Source of the DNA: Leptospira sp. GIMC2001 | GTDB lineage: Bacteria > Spirochaetota > Leptospiria > Leptospirales > Leptospiraceae | Length of the DNA: 64,000 nt | Assembly (NCBI RefSeq): GCF_028462125.1 | Contig: NZ_CP115468.1 | Location: 1,602,112 to 1,666,111 of the forward strand | Direction: 5' to 3' | Part shown: positions 1 to 8,169 of the stretch, in pieces | Position numbering within the stretch: position 1 is the stretch's first letter | Layout: each line of letters starts with the position of its first letter | Made by a program: the position numbers and the translations under genes | Notes under the pieces: generated by a model | Databases searched by the model: none | What the model was told of the DNA's origin: nothing | Seen by the model: only the letters and a program-made list of their open reading frames with translations

Positions 1-790
1 CACTTCCTCCTTTGGAATCTGGCATGAAAAAATTTCTGAGATCAAAACCATTGTTGATAGATACAAATTGATCGTAGATAAAGTTCACACTCATATTGGA
101 TCTGGTTCAGATCCGGAAGTTTGGAAGGCTGTTGCCCATTACACATTGGAATATGCTGAGATTTTCCCAACTTGCACGATCGTGAGTTTAGGTGGCGGAT
201 ATAAAGTTGGGCGTATGGCAGATGAGAAAAGTACTAACCTCCAAGAAATTGGAAAACCAGTACTTGAGTTATTTGAAGAATTCAATAAAAAGTTTTCTCG
301 TAAACTGAAACTGGAAATTGAACCAGGAACTTATTTTGTAGCGACAGTCGGGGCAATACTCACTCGAATCGATGATATTGTTGATACGGGTAGTAAAGGT
401 TTTACTTTCTTGAAATTGGATACTGGAATGGACTCCAACACAAGACCTAGTCTTTATGCAGCAAAGCATCCAATGGTTGTTGTTCCTAAATCGGGCGAAT
501 TAGAAGGTGCAACAAAAGATTATGTTGTGGTCGGACACTGCTGCGAATCAGGGGATGTTTTCACACAAAAAGAAGGTGGAGAGCCTATAACACGGACTAT
601 GCGAGAAGCGGAAGTCGGTGACTATGTTGTGATGGAAGGTGCGGGTGCCTATTGTTCATCTATGTCAACTAAGAATTACAATTCTTTTCCTGAGACTCCG
701 GAAGTTCTTATTGATCTTGCCAATAAAGTTCATTTGATTCGAAAAAAGCAAACTCTAGATCAGATTTTTGCCAATGAAATCATCATCTGA
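1..790 (+). CDS. lysA: Diaminopimelate decarboxylase, 5' part outside window
   Basis: PLP enzyme that turns meso-diaminopimelate into L-lysine, the last step of lysine synthesis. The reading frame is open from base 2, so the gene starts before the window; the barrel part with the PLP-binding lysine is missing from view. Visible family motifs are HIGSGS, the phosphate-binding GGGYKVG, EPGTYFVA, the substrate-site CESGD and the C-terminal YNSFP stretch. In most relatives EPG is followed by Arg; here it is Thr. The TTG at 68 is an internal codon and not a start. ispD follows after 32 bases on the same strand. Related ornithine/arginine decarboxylases share the fold, but CESGD favours LysA. Confidence 0.85.
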   Translation, partial: TSSFGIWHEKISEIKTIVDRYKLIVDKVHTHIGSGSDPEVWKAVAHYTLEYAEIFPTCTIVSLGGGYKVGRMADEKSTNLQEIGKPVLELFEEFNKKFSRKLKLEIEPGTYFVATVGAILTRIDDIVDTGSKGFTFLKLDTGMDSNTRPSLYAAKHPMVVVPKSGELEGATKDYVVVGHCCESGDVFTQKEGGEPITRTMREAEVGDYVVMEGAGAYCSSMSTKNYNSFPETPEVLIDLANKVHLIRKKQTLDQIFANEIII

Positions 791-822
791 AGTTGTGAAT
801 TTAGATTATTAGGAATTTCTAA

Positions 823-1524
823 TTGGGCAATATTTATGCTATTCTTCTCGCGGGTGGCGAAGGCAAAAGACTCGGAGCTGATAAACCTAAGCAATTTTTA
901 AAGTTAGGTACAGAGTCTCTACTGCAGCGATCCGTGCGAAGATTCCGCTCTTGGGGTTTTCTTAAGTCGATTGTAGTTGTGGGCAACAAAGATTATCTAA
1001 TAGAGACCGAAACTGAGATCGGTGATTTATTAGAATATGGTGATTCTATTACAGAAGGCGGCGTCACTCGACATGAATCTTGCATTGCCGGGATTGAACA
1101 TTCGCAAGCGAGCGCGGGAGATTATATCTTCATTCATGATGTAGCTAGACCATTCTTTCTTCATTCAGAATTAGATGAATTGCTTAAGGTTGCACAAGAA
1201 TATGGATCGGCAACGCTTGCAATGCCTGCATCCGATACCCTTATCTTTGGTAATAAATATGCTGAGAAAACAATAGATCGAGAAGGTGTATGGCAAATAA
1301 AAACACCGCAGATTCTATCTTATGATCTTTATATAGAACTAGTTCAAGAATCGCTGTCGCCACCTCATCCAACGGATCTATGCACATGGTGTTTGTTAAA
1401 TGATAAAAAAACCGGTATTGTCAAATGCACAGTGGAAAATATAAAAATTACCTATCCTACTGACTTAGAAGTTGCCGATTCGATGCTATCTCGTCTGCAA
1501 TCTTTGGGTTCGGATTTTCAGTAA
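823..1524 (+). CDS. ispD: 2-C-methyl-D-erythritol 4-phosphate cytidylyltransferase
   Basis: Third enzyme of the non-mevalonate (MEP) isoprenoid pathway; joins CTP and methylerythritol phosphate to give CDP-ME in the cytoplasm. The 233 residues match the usual length. The N-terminal nucleotide-binding loop LAGGEGKRLG (about 9-18) runs into KPKQF, and HDVARPF lies at 105-111. The C-terminal ENIKITYPTDL is also typical. The start is a TTG with AGGA at 811-814, eight bases upstream; no ATG fits as well. The last 39 bases overlap the convergent PilZ gene. The isoprenoid product would feed the two UbiA-type prenyltransferases further along the window, which is an inference from pathway logic only. 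Confidence 0.93.
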   Translation: MGNIYAILLAGGEGKRLGADKPKQFLKLGTESLLQRSVRRFRSWGFLKSIVVVGNKDYLIETETEIGDLLEYGDSITEGGVTRHESCIAGIEHSQASAGDYIFIHDVARPFFLHSELDELLKVAQEYGSATLAMPASDTLIFGNKYAEKTIDREGVWQIKTPQILSYDLYIELVQESLSPPHPTDLCTWCLLNDKKTGIVKCTVENIKITYPTDLEVADSMLSRLQSLGSDFQ

Positions 1525-2583
1525 CCAAAATCGAAATCGAATTGGGTTCTTTACACGTAAGATTCTCACTCCAAAACCCTGTTGTTTTCCGAATTCACCT
1601 TTAGGATTGGTCCAAGATATAATACCAAAAATATCTATATTGCCTGAAATTGTAGGGATTTGTACTAATATAGATTCTTTGTTCTGGAAATATTCTGTTG
1701 AAATTATATAGAGACCTTCTGAAGAAACATTTCCAATAATTGCTTTATAATCATTGTTAGTTTCTCTGCCAATTGTTGCTTCTAAATTGACTGCAAATCT
1801 AGGAGTATATCTTTCTCGTAAGAATTCGGATAAAGTCTTTCTGGATTCAGCTGCTTGATCTCCTGATAGAAAACGAATCCCGATCTGAGTTTTGCCAGGA
1901 AAAAAAGACAACGCATTGATCTTAACTATTATGAATGGAAAAGATCCCAAGAAATCTCTACCTTCTTTATCTTCAAATCGCAAAGTCAAAATTCCTTCGT
2001 CACCTTCAGATAAATCATCGAATTCTCCAGATGGAATCAACGCGCCTGTATCTGATACATTGATCGAATTCCCTGACCAGGATCGTTCTCCCATTTTAGC
2101 TAGAAATGGAATGGGAATTGTTTCTCTTGGATTTCGCCTCCAACCACGAGACTCTGGACTGAAATAAGGAGCTGAAACTTCTTGATTCAGGAAATAATAA
2201 ATTGCTCCAAGTAGAAATAGAGTAAGCGCGAAATTGGTAAGAATATCTTGTCTTGATAGTGGAAATCCACTTATATGAAAGAAAGTTCCTGAGAATAGAC
2301 TATAAACCAGCCAGATATTGTACAGTACCAATATCAGTGCGAACAAAAGAAAAGTGTAATAGCCAAATTTTTTGCGAGCAAGCAGTCCGTAACTTACTAT
2401 AACAGAAACGAGAACTAGGAGAATCTGCAGCAAAGTCATTTTGCGAACAACTCCTATAAAATCCGAAACCTTCAGAAGGTAGAAATCTGCGGTTACCAAA
2501 TAGCTCAAAAAAGGCAAGACTAGAAATATAAAAGCTATTAGCAAGATTGGAATTGGTGTAATTCTCAGGATTCTCATTTCCAC
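1486..2583 (-). CDS. Membrane protein with two PilZ domains
   Basis: Predicted inner-membrane protein with about four transmembrane helices in residues 8-131, followed by two cytoplasmic PilZ-like domains. The first (about 148-250) has RRNPR followed by NVSDTG. The second (about 258-350) has RYTPR followed by NVSSEG. Arg clusters followed by (D/N)xSxxG are the c-di-GMP-binding signature of PilZ, so this is probably a c-di-GMP receptor at the membrane; the output is unknown. Two PilZ domains in tandem may mean that one is a degenerate partner. The gene is monocistronic and its 3' end overlaps ispD by 39 bases on the opposite strand. Confidence 0.8.
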   Translation of the reverse strand: MEMRILRITPIPILLIAFIFLVLPFLSYLVTADFYLLKVSDFIGVVRKMTLLQILLVLVSVIVSYGLLARKKFGYYTFLLFALILVLYNIWLVYSLFSGTFFHISGFPLSRQDILTNFALTLFLLGAIYYFLNQEVSAPYFSPESRGWRRNPRETIPIPFLAKMGERSWSGNSINVSDTGALIPSGEFDDLSEGDEGILTLRFEDKEGRDFLGSFPFIIVKINALSFFPGKTQIGIRFLSGDQAAESRKTLSEFLRERYTPRFAVNLEATIGRETNNDYKAIIGNVSSEGLYIISTEYFQNKESILVQIPTISGNIDIFGIISWTNPKGEFGKQQGFGVRILRVKNPIRFRFWLLKIRTQRLQTR

Positions 2584-2664
2584 TTAACCTAGTTGTTTAG
2601 TAAATAGCCGTCAATAGGTTTTTTTCTTGCCCTTAAGGCATCCTACCAAAAACTGGACAAACAT

Positions 2665-2746
2665 GCGGGCGTGGCGAAATTGGCAGACGCACCAGATTTA
2701 GGTTCTGGCGCCGTGAGGCGTGGGGGTTCAAGTCCCTCCGCCCGCA
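2665..2746 (+). tRNA. tRNA-Leu (anticodon UAG)
   Basis: The acceptor stem GCGGGCG (2665-2671) pairs with CGCCCGC (2739-2745), and the discriminator is A2746. The anticodon stem CCAGA/TCTGG encloses a seven-base loop with anticodon TAG. A long variable arm (GCGCCGTGAGGCGT) marks a class II tRNA, as expected for Leu. The T arm GGGGGTTCAAGTCCCTC is complete. CCA is not encoded. The 3' tail from 2731 is copied again downstream (see the repeat entries). Confidence 0.96.
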
Positions 2747-2823
2747 TACACTTCACTCATAACAATAATCCTCCAAACACCAAAAAGTAGGCTGTTTACA
2801 GCTAACTGGACTTGAACGGCAAG
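2731..2823 (+). repeat. tRNA-tail repeat unit A, copy 1
   Basis: This unit starts inside the tRNA-Leu (3' half of the T arm and the acceptor strand) and runs on for about 75 bases past its end. Two further copies lie at 2947-3038 and 3245-3333. The tail carries a short palindrome GCTGTTTACAGC (2791-2802) and the sequence GGACTTGAACG, which is nearly the reverse complement of a tRNA T arm. No coding potential is believable here because the frame that is open on the minus strand runs through the tRNA. Confidence 0.85.
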
Positions 2824-2878
2824 CCGAGCCTTATTTGATCGACCCATAGGGAGAGAGAATAAGGTAACGAAGGCAGGA

Positions 2879-2948
2879 AGCCTGAGGTCGAGGCGAGCGT
2901 GACTCGAAGTTAGCAATGCAAGGAAGGCATTGCAACGGAGAGGACAAG
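2879..2948 (+). repeat. Repeat unit C, copy 1
   Basis: A 70-base unit identical to 3177-3246. It contains a perfect hairpin: GCAATGC, loop AAGGAAG, GCATTGC. It leads directly into unit A copy 2. Composition is clearly richer in G and C than the surrounding intergenic DNA. It is probably non-coding. Confidence 0.85.
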
Positions 2949-3038
2949 TCCCTCCGCCCGCATAAACCCCACTCGTAACAATAATCTCCAAACACCAAAA
3001 AGTAGGCTGTTTACAGCTAACTGGACTTGAACGGCAAG
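2947..3038 (+). repeat. tRNA-tail repeat unit A, copy 2
   Basis: The first 18 bases (2947-2964) are identical to 2731-2748, that is, to the end of the tRNA-Leu gene including the 3' acceptor strand. The rest of the unit matches copy 1 with a few changes and one base less (ATCTCC for ATCCTCC). Its palindrome GCTGTTTACAGC is at 3006-3017. No tRNA body precedes it, so it is a tail without a tRNA. Confidence 0.85.
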
Positions 3039-3115
3039 CTCCACGATTACCTCCTCGCGCCCAGTGGCCAGCATGGAATGCCAAAGTCGCTGCGGAGGCA
3101 ATCCCTTCGCACGAG
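3039..3115 (+). repeat. Repeat unit B, copy 1
   Basis: A 77-base unit that follows unit A directly and recurs at 3334-3410 with one difference (A for C at 3100). GC-rich and non-coding as far as can be seen. It ends in TTCGCACGAG, after which an AT-rich spacer of about 60 bases leads to unit C copy 2. Confidence 0.85.
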
Positions 3116-3176
3116 ATTAAGGAATCCTTTATCATTTATTCAAATTATATTTTGATCAAAGCTTTACCTTTCAAAA

Positions 3177-3246
3177 AGCCTGAGGTCGAGGCGAGCGTGA
3201 CTCGAAGTTAGCAATGCAAGGAAGGCATTGCAACGGAGAGGACAAG
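3177..3246 (+). repeat. Repeat unit C, copy 2
   Basis: Identical over 70 bases to 2879-2948, including the seven-base-pair hairpin with loop AAGGAAG. It leads into unit A copy 3, so the order C-A-B is seen twice in a row (2879-3115 and 3177-3410). Confidence 0.85.
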
Positions 3247-3333
3247 CCCCGCGCCCATACACTTCACTCATAACAATAATCTCCAAACACCTAAAAGTAG
3301 GCTGTATACAGCTAACTGGACTTGAACGGCAAG
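3245..3333 (+). repeat. tRNA-tail repeat unit A, copy 3
   Basis: The tRNA-derived head is degenerate here (AGCCCCGCGCCCATACAC). The remainder follows copy 1, including the phrase CACTTCACTCATAAC, which is shared with copy 1 and not with copy 2. The central palindrome changed from GCTGTTTACAGC to GCTGTATACAGC (3301-3312), which keeps its symmetry. Confidence 0.8.
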
Positions 3334-3410
3334 CTCCACGATTACCTCCTCGCGCCCAGTGGCCAGCATGGAATGCCAAAGTCGCTGCGGAGGCCATCCC
3401 TTCGCACGAG
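3334..3410 (+). repeat. Repeat unit B, copy 2
   Basis: Second 77-base B unit with one base change against 3039-3115. It ends the repeat block. The following 140 bases up to the next gene are AT-rich and show nothing recognisable. Confidence 0.85.
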
Positions 3411-3550
3411 TTTTAGATATCATGCGCAATTTATGAATTTAAAAAAATAGATAAATTGATCTGGAAATTTCGTGCAAAATTCTCAAAAATTATACTAAGT
3501 TTGAATTTTCAATTATTAGAAAATTATAATTCGTAAGGTTTTTAAACCGG

Positions 3551-5143
3551 TCAGAAAATAAACAAGTAAGGAATGCTCGCTGGCGTATTACCAAAATTCT
3601 GAGTAGATATTAAAATTTTGCCAGAAACGGGATCGATCAGAGCGGACGGTCGATAGCCAGATTCTATTCCCAATCCAGCACTAGCTGAAATGTTAAAACT
3701 GCTGGTACAACCTGTTCCATTCAACTCGCATCTGAAAAAAGTTAAAACATTGCTTGCTGAACTATCTGTTGAGAATATTAGAATTTTCTCATTTATCATG
3801 TCAATTATAGCGCTCGGTTGAAATCCTTGAGAATTTATTCCGATATCTATATACGTACAATTTGAACCATCAAGATCGCAATTCATAATTCCTATTCGAT
3901 TATTGAATCCTTTGGTAACAATGACTAGTTTGGAATTAATATAATCAATGAGTAGGCTTGGAGATTCACTTGAATTCGGTGGCGATGGTGCATTATTTCC
4001 GATATCAATTAAGGTAGAATTTAATCCGTTAGTATCTGAAATATACATCGTAGAACGGGTAGAACCGTAACCAGAAATAACTGTATACAATTTATCATTG
4101 AAAGGACTCACTAATGCAGAACCGCGTTCGAAAGTTGATAGATAGGCATCTCCTGTTGATAATTCTGTATGAATACATTCGGAGCCAGTTTCGAGACATT
4201 TAAATAAACTCAATGAACCCAAGGTTACACTTTGATTTCTAGTTAGAGTTAAAAGTTCGCCATTTAAAGGGTTTATTGTAACGAAAGGAATTTGACCTGA
4301 TTGGTTGCCTTGTCCGGCTGAGATATCTTGGTAACTGCAGTTATCTGAATCAAGTCCACAAATAAACATAACGGGTTGAAAAATATCCCCGCTATTTCCA
4401 CCAACATAAATTATTTTATTATTTTGAAAATCAATTGCTGAATGTGGTCGCACAACATCGCCTGATCCAGAATTACCAAATGTAAGATTTCGATAGGTAC
4501 AGTTGGTTCCATCAGAATTGCACGTAAAAAGTGATGGGATTCTAGCACCAGGTGAATTGCCAAATTGAGACGTAACATATATTTTGTTAGTATAAGGATT
4601 GATATTCAAAACTCCATACAATCCCGAATCAATTCCTTGACTTGCGGAGATATCTATAGCTGATGCTATACCAGATGTTCCAAATGGAATAGAGTTCGTG
4701 TAAGCTGGATAGCTTTGACTATGAGTAACTTTTGCATTGTCAGATAGAATTGTTACCAATTGAAAATGATAGAGGCTAGATGTATCAAGTCCATCTATGA
4801 TGATCCAGGGCGCAGTTGTTTCTGCATGTGGGGTGTCAATTAAATTGACTGTTGATGACTTAGAATAATACAATTTATACGACGAAGCGTTTGGTACAGG
4901 ATGCCACTGAAAAAAAGCTTTTGTCCCGTTAGCATAACCTGAAAGGCTGCGCGTAAGAATAGGTTCAATTTCTGGAGAAGATTCAGTCTGACTTTCAGAG
5001 CTTACTGTTGATAATCTGGAAAAGAATTGAATTTGAGAAAAAATGCTGTTTGGATCTAAGTCTGATTCTCGAAAATAAAGACATTTTATGTTGGTCAATA
5101 ATAAAATGAGTAAATAGGGAATTATCCGACTGCTTCTATTCAT
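3551..5143 (-). CDS. Secreted protein with Fn3-like domain and seven-bladed beta-propeller
   Basis: Hypothetical exported protein of about 530 residues. A hydrophobic N-terminus ends at Cys21, a possible lipobox, although Lys at -1 is unusual. Residues about 61-148 look like a fibronectin type III domain. From about 165 to the end I count seven repeats of about 50 residues. Each opens like (S)x(A/L)xIxP and contains a KI(Y/L)(V/I) strand; most end in FxC then a short turn and a second Cys (CNSDGTNC, CGLDSDNC, CLETGSEC, CDLDGSNC, CELNGTGC). Seven such repeats suggest a closed beta-propeller. The ATG at 5143 is preferred over TTG at 5164 because the signal peptide starts there; neither has a clear ribosome site. 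Ligand unknown. Confidence 0.7.
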   Translation of the reverse strand: MNRSSRIIPYLLILLLTNIKCLYFRESDLDPNSIFSQIQFFSRLSTVSSESQTESSPEIEPILTRSLSGYANGTKAFFQWHPVPNASSYKLYYSKSSTVNLIDTPHAETTAPWIIIDGLDTSSLYHFQLVTILSDNAKVTHSQSYPAYTNSIPFGTSGIASAIDISASQGIDSGLYGVLNINPYTNKIYVTSQFGNSPGARIPSLFTCNSDGTNCTYRNLTFGNSGSGDVVRPHSAIDFQNNKIIYVGGNSGDIFQPVMFICGLDSDNCSYQDISAGQGNQSGQIPFVTINPLNGELLTLTRNQSVTLGSLSLFKCLETGSECIHTELSTGDAYLSTFERGSALVSPFNDKLYTVISGYGSTRSTMYISDTNGLNSTLIDIGNNAPSPPNSSESPSLLIDYINSKLVIVTKGFNNRIGIMNCDLDGSNCTYIDIGINSQGFQPSAIIDMINEKILIFSTDSSASNVLTFFRCELNGTGCTSSFNISASAGLGIESGYRPSALIDPVSGKILISTQNFGNTPASIPYLFIF

Positions 5144-5455
5144 AAAAGGTGTTTTAGCAAACAATAAACAACTTACCAGCTTGATCCAATAATCCAGATA
5201 AACTTTATTGTGACCCGCGAATTAATTTGACTCTATTTTAAAGGATTATTTCATTTTTACAATAAAAAATTTTATATTTAAAAAAATAGTTTATTCTAAA
5301 TTAGCTAATCACATGATTTTGAATCTAATTTCAGATTTCTTTTCGAGTTGTCATTTAGAAAAAAAATTTACTAAATTTGGACTTGATATTTTATAATTCA
5401 TATCTTAAATTGCTATGAACGGTAAATATCGAATGCAATTTGAGTTTAATACCAT
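5144..5455. other. Intergenic, AT-rich, no gene seen
   Basis: Very AT-rich stretch between the divergent propeller gene and the cyclase remnant. It must hold the promoters of both directions, but I see no convincing promoter pair, hairpin or remnant. TTGACT at 5227 is the nearest thing to a -35 box. Confidence 0.5.
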
Positions 5456-6068
5456 ATGATTGATACTATTAAAAAATATTTCGATGTATTCTTAAATCTA
5501 GGTGTAGCAAAAGGGGATGACAATGAAACTATGAGGAAAAAAAGATTGTATATCCCGATGGCAACTGCGGGAGTCTTAATTGGTCTTTTGATTTTTTTTG
5601 TTGAATCGTATTTCGATTTTTATCCACAAGCCTATCAACCTTTCGTCTTAAGTATTTCTTTTCTAATCATATTGGTCTATTTTATTTTGTCTAAAAATTT
5701 AGACAATGTCTCAATTTTGTTTGCTGATATTGTAGGCTTTACAAAAATTTCCGAAACACTTACGCCAGAGAATTTGGTAGAAATTTTGAATAGAATTTTT
5801 ATAGAATTTGATTCTATAACGGAAAGAAACGGTTTAGAAAAGATAAAAACAATTGGTGACGCCTATATGGCAGCTGCAGGTATACCTGAAATTCATTCAG
5901 AGCATGCAATTGCCTGTGTGAAATCTGCGTTAGAAATGAACCAATTCATCAAGAATGATCCATTTTTGCAGAAGATTCAGTTGGAATTACGAATAGGAAT
6001 TCATTCTGGTAGTGAATGTCAAAGGCAAGGGATTGGTTGAAACATATTTTGTTAAAGGATTCGCCTAA
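5456..6068 (+). pseudogene. Adenylate/guanylate cyclase remnant with internal deletions
   Basis: Remnant of a membrane class III nucleotide cyclase. Two transmembrane segments (about residues 30-50 and 60-80) run straight into NVSILFADIVGFT, so the usual linker with the LLNILP-type motif is missing. Both metal-binding regions remain (FADIVGF and IGDAYMAAAGIP). The frame then reaches LRIGIHSGS at about 6010 and ends at 6040 in a short nonsense tail. In the +1-shifted frame, bases 6015-6068 encode NVKGKGLVETYFVKGFA, which is the normal C-terminal end of such cyclases. About 60 residues holding the WGDTVN(T/V)A region, with the transition-state Asn and Arg, have therefore been lost. No activity is expected. 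Confidence 0.82.
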
Positions 6069-6210
6069 TAACTAGCGAGAAACATGAATTATCATAGACA
6101 AACATTCAATTAAATATACAGATTTCCATTATAAAGAAATACTGGACTAAAATTTAGAAATAATTAAATAATAGGTTTATTTCATGTTACTTTTAGCGGG
6201 AGCATTTTAA

Positions 6211-7128
6211 TTGAAAATTTTCATTTTTATTTTTTTGATTTTTATTATCTGTAATCGGGTTTTTTCTGATGAGAACTTGGATTCCGAGAATTTAGCAATG
6301 GATGAGCAAAAAACCAGTCTTGAATCAGATTCAAACTCTGAGAATAAAAATGATTCGAGTTTAGAATCCCAAAATACTGAAATTGAAAAAAAATCAGAAT
6401 TAGATTTGCTAAAAGAGAATACAATCAAAGTTGCTGATCCCAAAAAGGAAGCTGCAAACGAGTCAGAAATCGCGAAGGAAATTTTGGAGAGTCTGAAGAT
6501 TCAAAATAATGAATTGCTGAAAATGAACGAAAAAATTGATTCATTGGGCAAAAAGGTTGAAGATCAAAATTCTAAGATTCAAGCATTGGAAGCTTTCCAT
6601 AAACCTAAGGAAAAAAAAGAAGAATTGGATTCGAATTTTAGATGGGATGTAATCCTGAGATCAGCGCTTTTCCCAGGTTACGGTCAGATCTATTCGGATA
6701 GAAATTGGATGGGTGGTTTGTATTCATCTTTATTTGTTGCTTCCTTAATAAATTATAATCAGAAATGGAATGCTTTTCGTAGCGCCGACAAGGAATATAA
6801 GAATTATAATGTAGAATTTATCGCAACAACCACCGGCCGAAGTGCTTATTTACTCACTCCACAAATATATGAGAAAGGTGATCGTTATCAAGAAGCAGCC
6901 AGGGCTTCCAATCAAGCAGCCTATATAGTATTAGGTGTATATTTGATAAATCTTTTGGATGCTTTTTTTATTGGAGGGAATTCATTAGCAGCTAGTTCAT
7001 CACTCAACGAATTCAAATCACAAGAAGGTTTTGAATTTACGACCCGAAATCAAGCGATGATGCTTGGGAAGAATGGATTAGTAGAAAATAATACTATATA
7101 TCAATTAGAATATAGTTGGAGATTTTAG
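6211..7128 (+). CDS. Exported protein with coiled coil and DUF5683-like membrane domain
   Basis: Function unknown. The 305-residue product has a signal-like hydrophobic N-terminus (1-19), a Ser/Glu/Asn-rich acidic stretch (20-85), a likely coiled coil (about 85-125) and a C-terminal part (about 143-260) with two or three hydrophobic segments. The phrase LFPGYGQIYSDRNWMGG resembles the DUF5683/P-x-G-x-G-Q-x-Y type of small membrane domain. The start is TTG with GGGAG at 6198-6202, eight bases upstream; no in-frame ATG covers the signal sequence. The next gene begins three bases after the stop, so the two are probably co-transcribed. Confidence 0.65.
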   Translation: MKIFIFIFLIFIICNRVFSDENLDSENLAMDEQKTSLESDSNSENKNDSSLESQNTEIEKKSELDLLKENTIKVADPKKEAANESEIAKEILESLKIQNNELLKMNEKIDSLGKKVEDQNSKIQALEAFHKPKEKKEELDSNFRWDVILRSALFPGYGQIYSDRNWMGGLYSSLFVASLINYNQKWNAFRSADKEYKNYNVEFIATTTGRSAYLLTPQIYEKGDRYQEAARASNQAAYIVLGVYLINLLDAFFIGGNSLAASSSLNEFKSQEGFEFTTRNQAMMLGKNGLVENNTIYQLEYSWRF

Positions 7129-7131
7129 ATC

Positions 7132-8160
7132 ATGAGAAAGAATATTATAATCTATGCAATTCTCCTCTCCATCTCTTTTATTAACTGTATAGCAAATGAA
7201 AAGCCAGAAGGCAATCCATTAGATCCAAATAAAATTGAGGGAATACTCGGAATAGTTGCTGCTGTTTCGGGCGTAACAAGAATCGGAAATGATTCTGATT
7301 ATATCTTGCTAAATACATTTCCCATGAACTATTCGCTTCGATCTGTTGTCAAGGTTGACAAACGAATCTATGGATTGGTAAATCTCGGTTCGGTTGGCAA
7401 TCCTGTATACCAAATCTTTAGATCTTTTGATGGAATCAATTTTAACGAAATTGGAAATACATTTGGATTCGGTAGTGCATTAGATCGCCTGATTTATACT
7501 AACAATACATTCTATGTATTTTTATCTTCTAGTAAAGATAGAATTTATACATCTACTGATGAAGGAGTAAATTGGACACAAAGTAATCCGAACTATGTTG
7601 GTTCTTTCGGCGAAACCTTTAATTGCTTTATTGGATTCAATGGAGACCTCTATGCATTTTTTGAAACACGGATGCATCGTTCAGCGGACCTAGGAAATAA
7701 TTTTTTCGATGAGATTTTCACTAATATTTTTCCTAGTCGATTTCTGTCATATTGTGGGTCAGGTAGCAATTTATTTTTTATGGTCGGTGGATATACCGTC
7801 TCTGATACGGCTGCTCTTTCAGATATTTTCGTGAGCTCTTCAATCACAACGAATTGGACAAGGGTTGACAATGGGAATTTCGGGGAGGATCGATCGCGAC
7901 CTTGTGTTCGAGATTTTTCTGGAAATCTTTTTGCATTTGCGACGATAAATAGCTTTGATTACTCATTATTAACAACCAGTACTTTTGCAAGAAGTTTAGA
8001 CGCTGGTAGAACCTGGCAATGCAAACCTGTGGTTTATAATGATCAGAATGTTTTTGGCATAAGAAGCGGAACAATGGTATATCTTAATAATAGACTCTTT
8101 GTATATTCTAGTGATTTCGGTAATTCTAATCCGACAGGTGCTTATGCTGATCTAGATTAG
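7132..8160 (+). CDS. Lipoprotein with BNR/sialidase-like repeats
   Basis: Putative surface or periplasmic lipoprotein of 342 residues. The signal peptide ends in SFINC, with Cys19 as the lipidation site in a spirochaete-style lipobox. The body has repeats of the type FRSFDGINF, YTSTDEGVNWTQ, HRSADLGNNF and ARSLDAGRTWQ, which are Asp-box (BNR) turns of a beta-propeller. There is no catalytic signature of a sialidase, so a binding or structural role is more likely. It lies three bases after the coiled-coil protein and nine bases before a histidine kinase. It may be a sensor partner, but only the gene order suggests that. Confidence 0.65.
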   Translation: MRKNIIIYAILLSISFINCIANEKPEGNPLDPNKIEGILGIVAAVSGVTRIGNDSDYILLNTFPMNYSLRSVVKVDKRIYGLVNLGSVGNPVYQIFRSFDGINFNEIGNTFGFGSALDRLIYTNNTFYVFLSSSKDRIYTSTDEGVNWTQSNPNYVGSFGETFNCFIGFNGDLYAFFETRMHRSADLGNNFFDEIFTNIFPSRFLSYCGSGSNLFFMVGGYTVSDTAALSDIFVSSSITTNWTRVDNGNFGEDRSRPCVRDFSGNLFAFATINSFDYSLLTTSTFARSLDAGRTWQCKPVVYNDQNVFGIRSGTMVYLNNRLFVYSSDFGNSNPTGAYADLD

Positions 8161-8169
8161 CCAATAAAT

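Noticed and set aside
2728..3397. Minus-strand open frames of 60-135 codons over the repeat block
   Set aside because: They run through the tRNA-Leu gene and repeat units in different frames, have odd Cys/Arg/Trp composition and only mirror the DNA repeats.
2665..3410. Integrated element (prophage or island) at tRNA-Leu
   Set aside because: Repeats and tail copies are there, but no integrase, recombinase or phage gene is found nearby.
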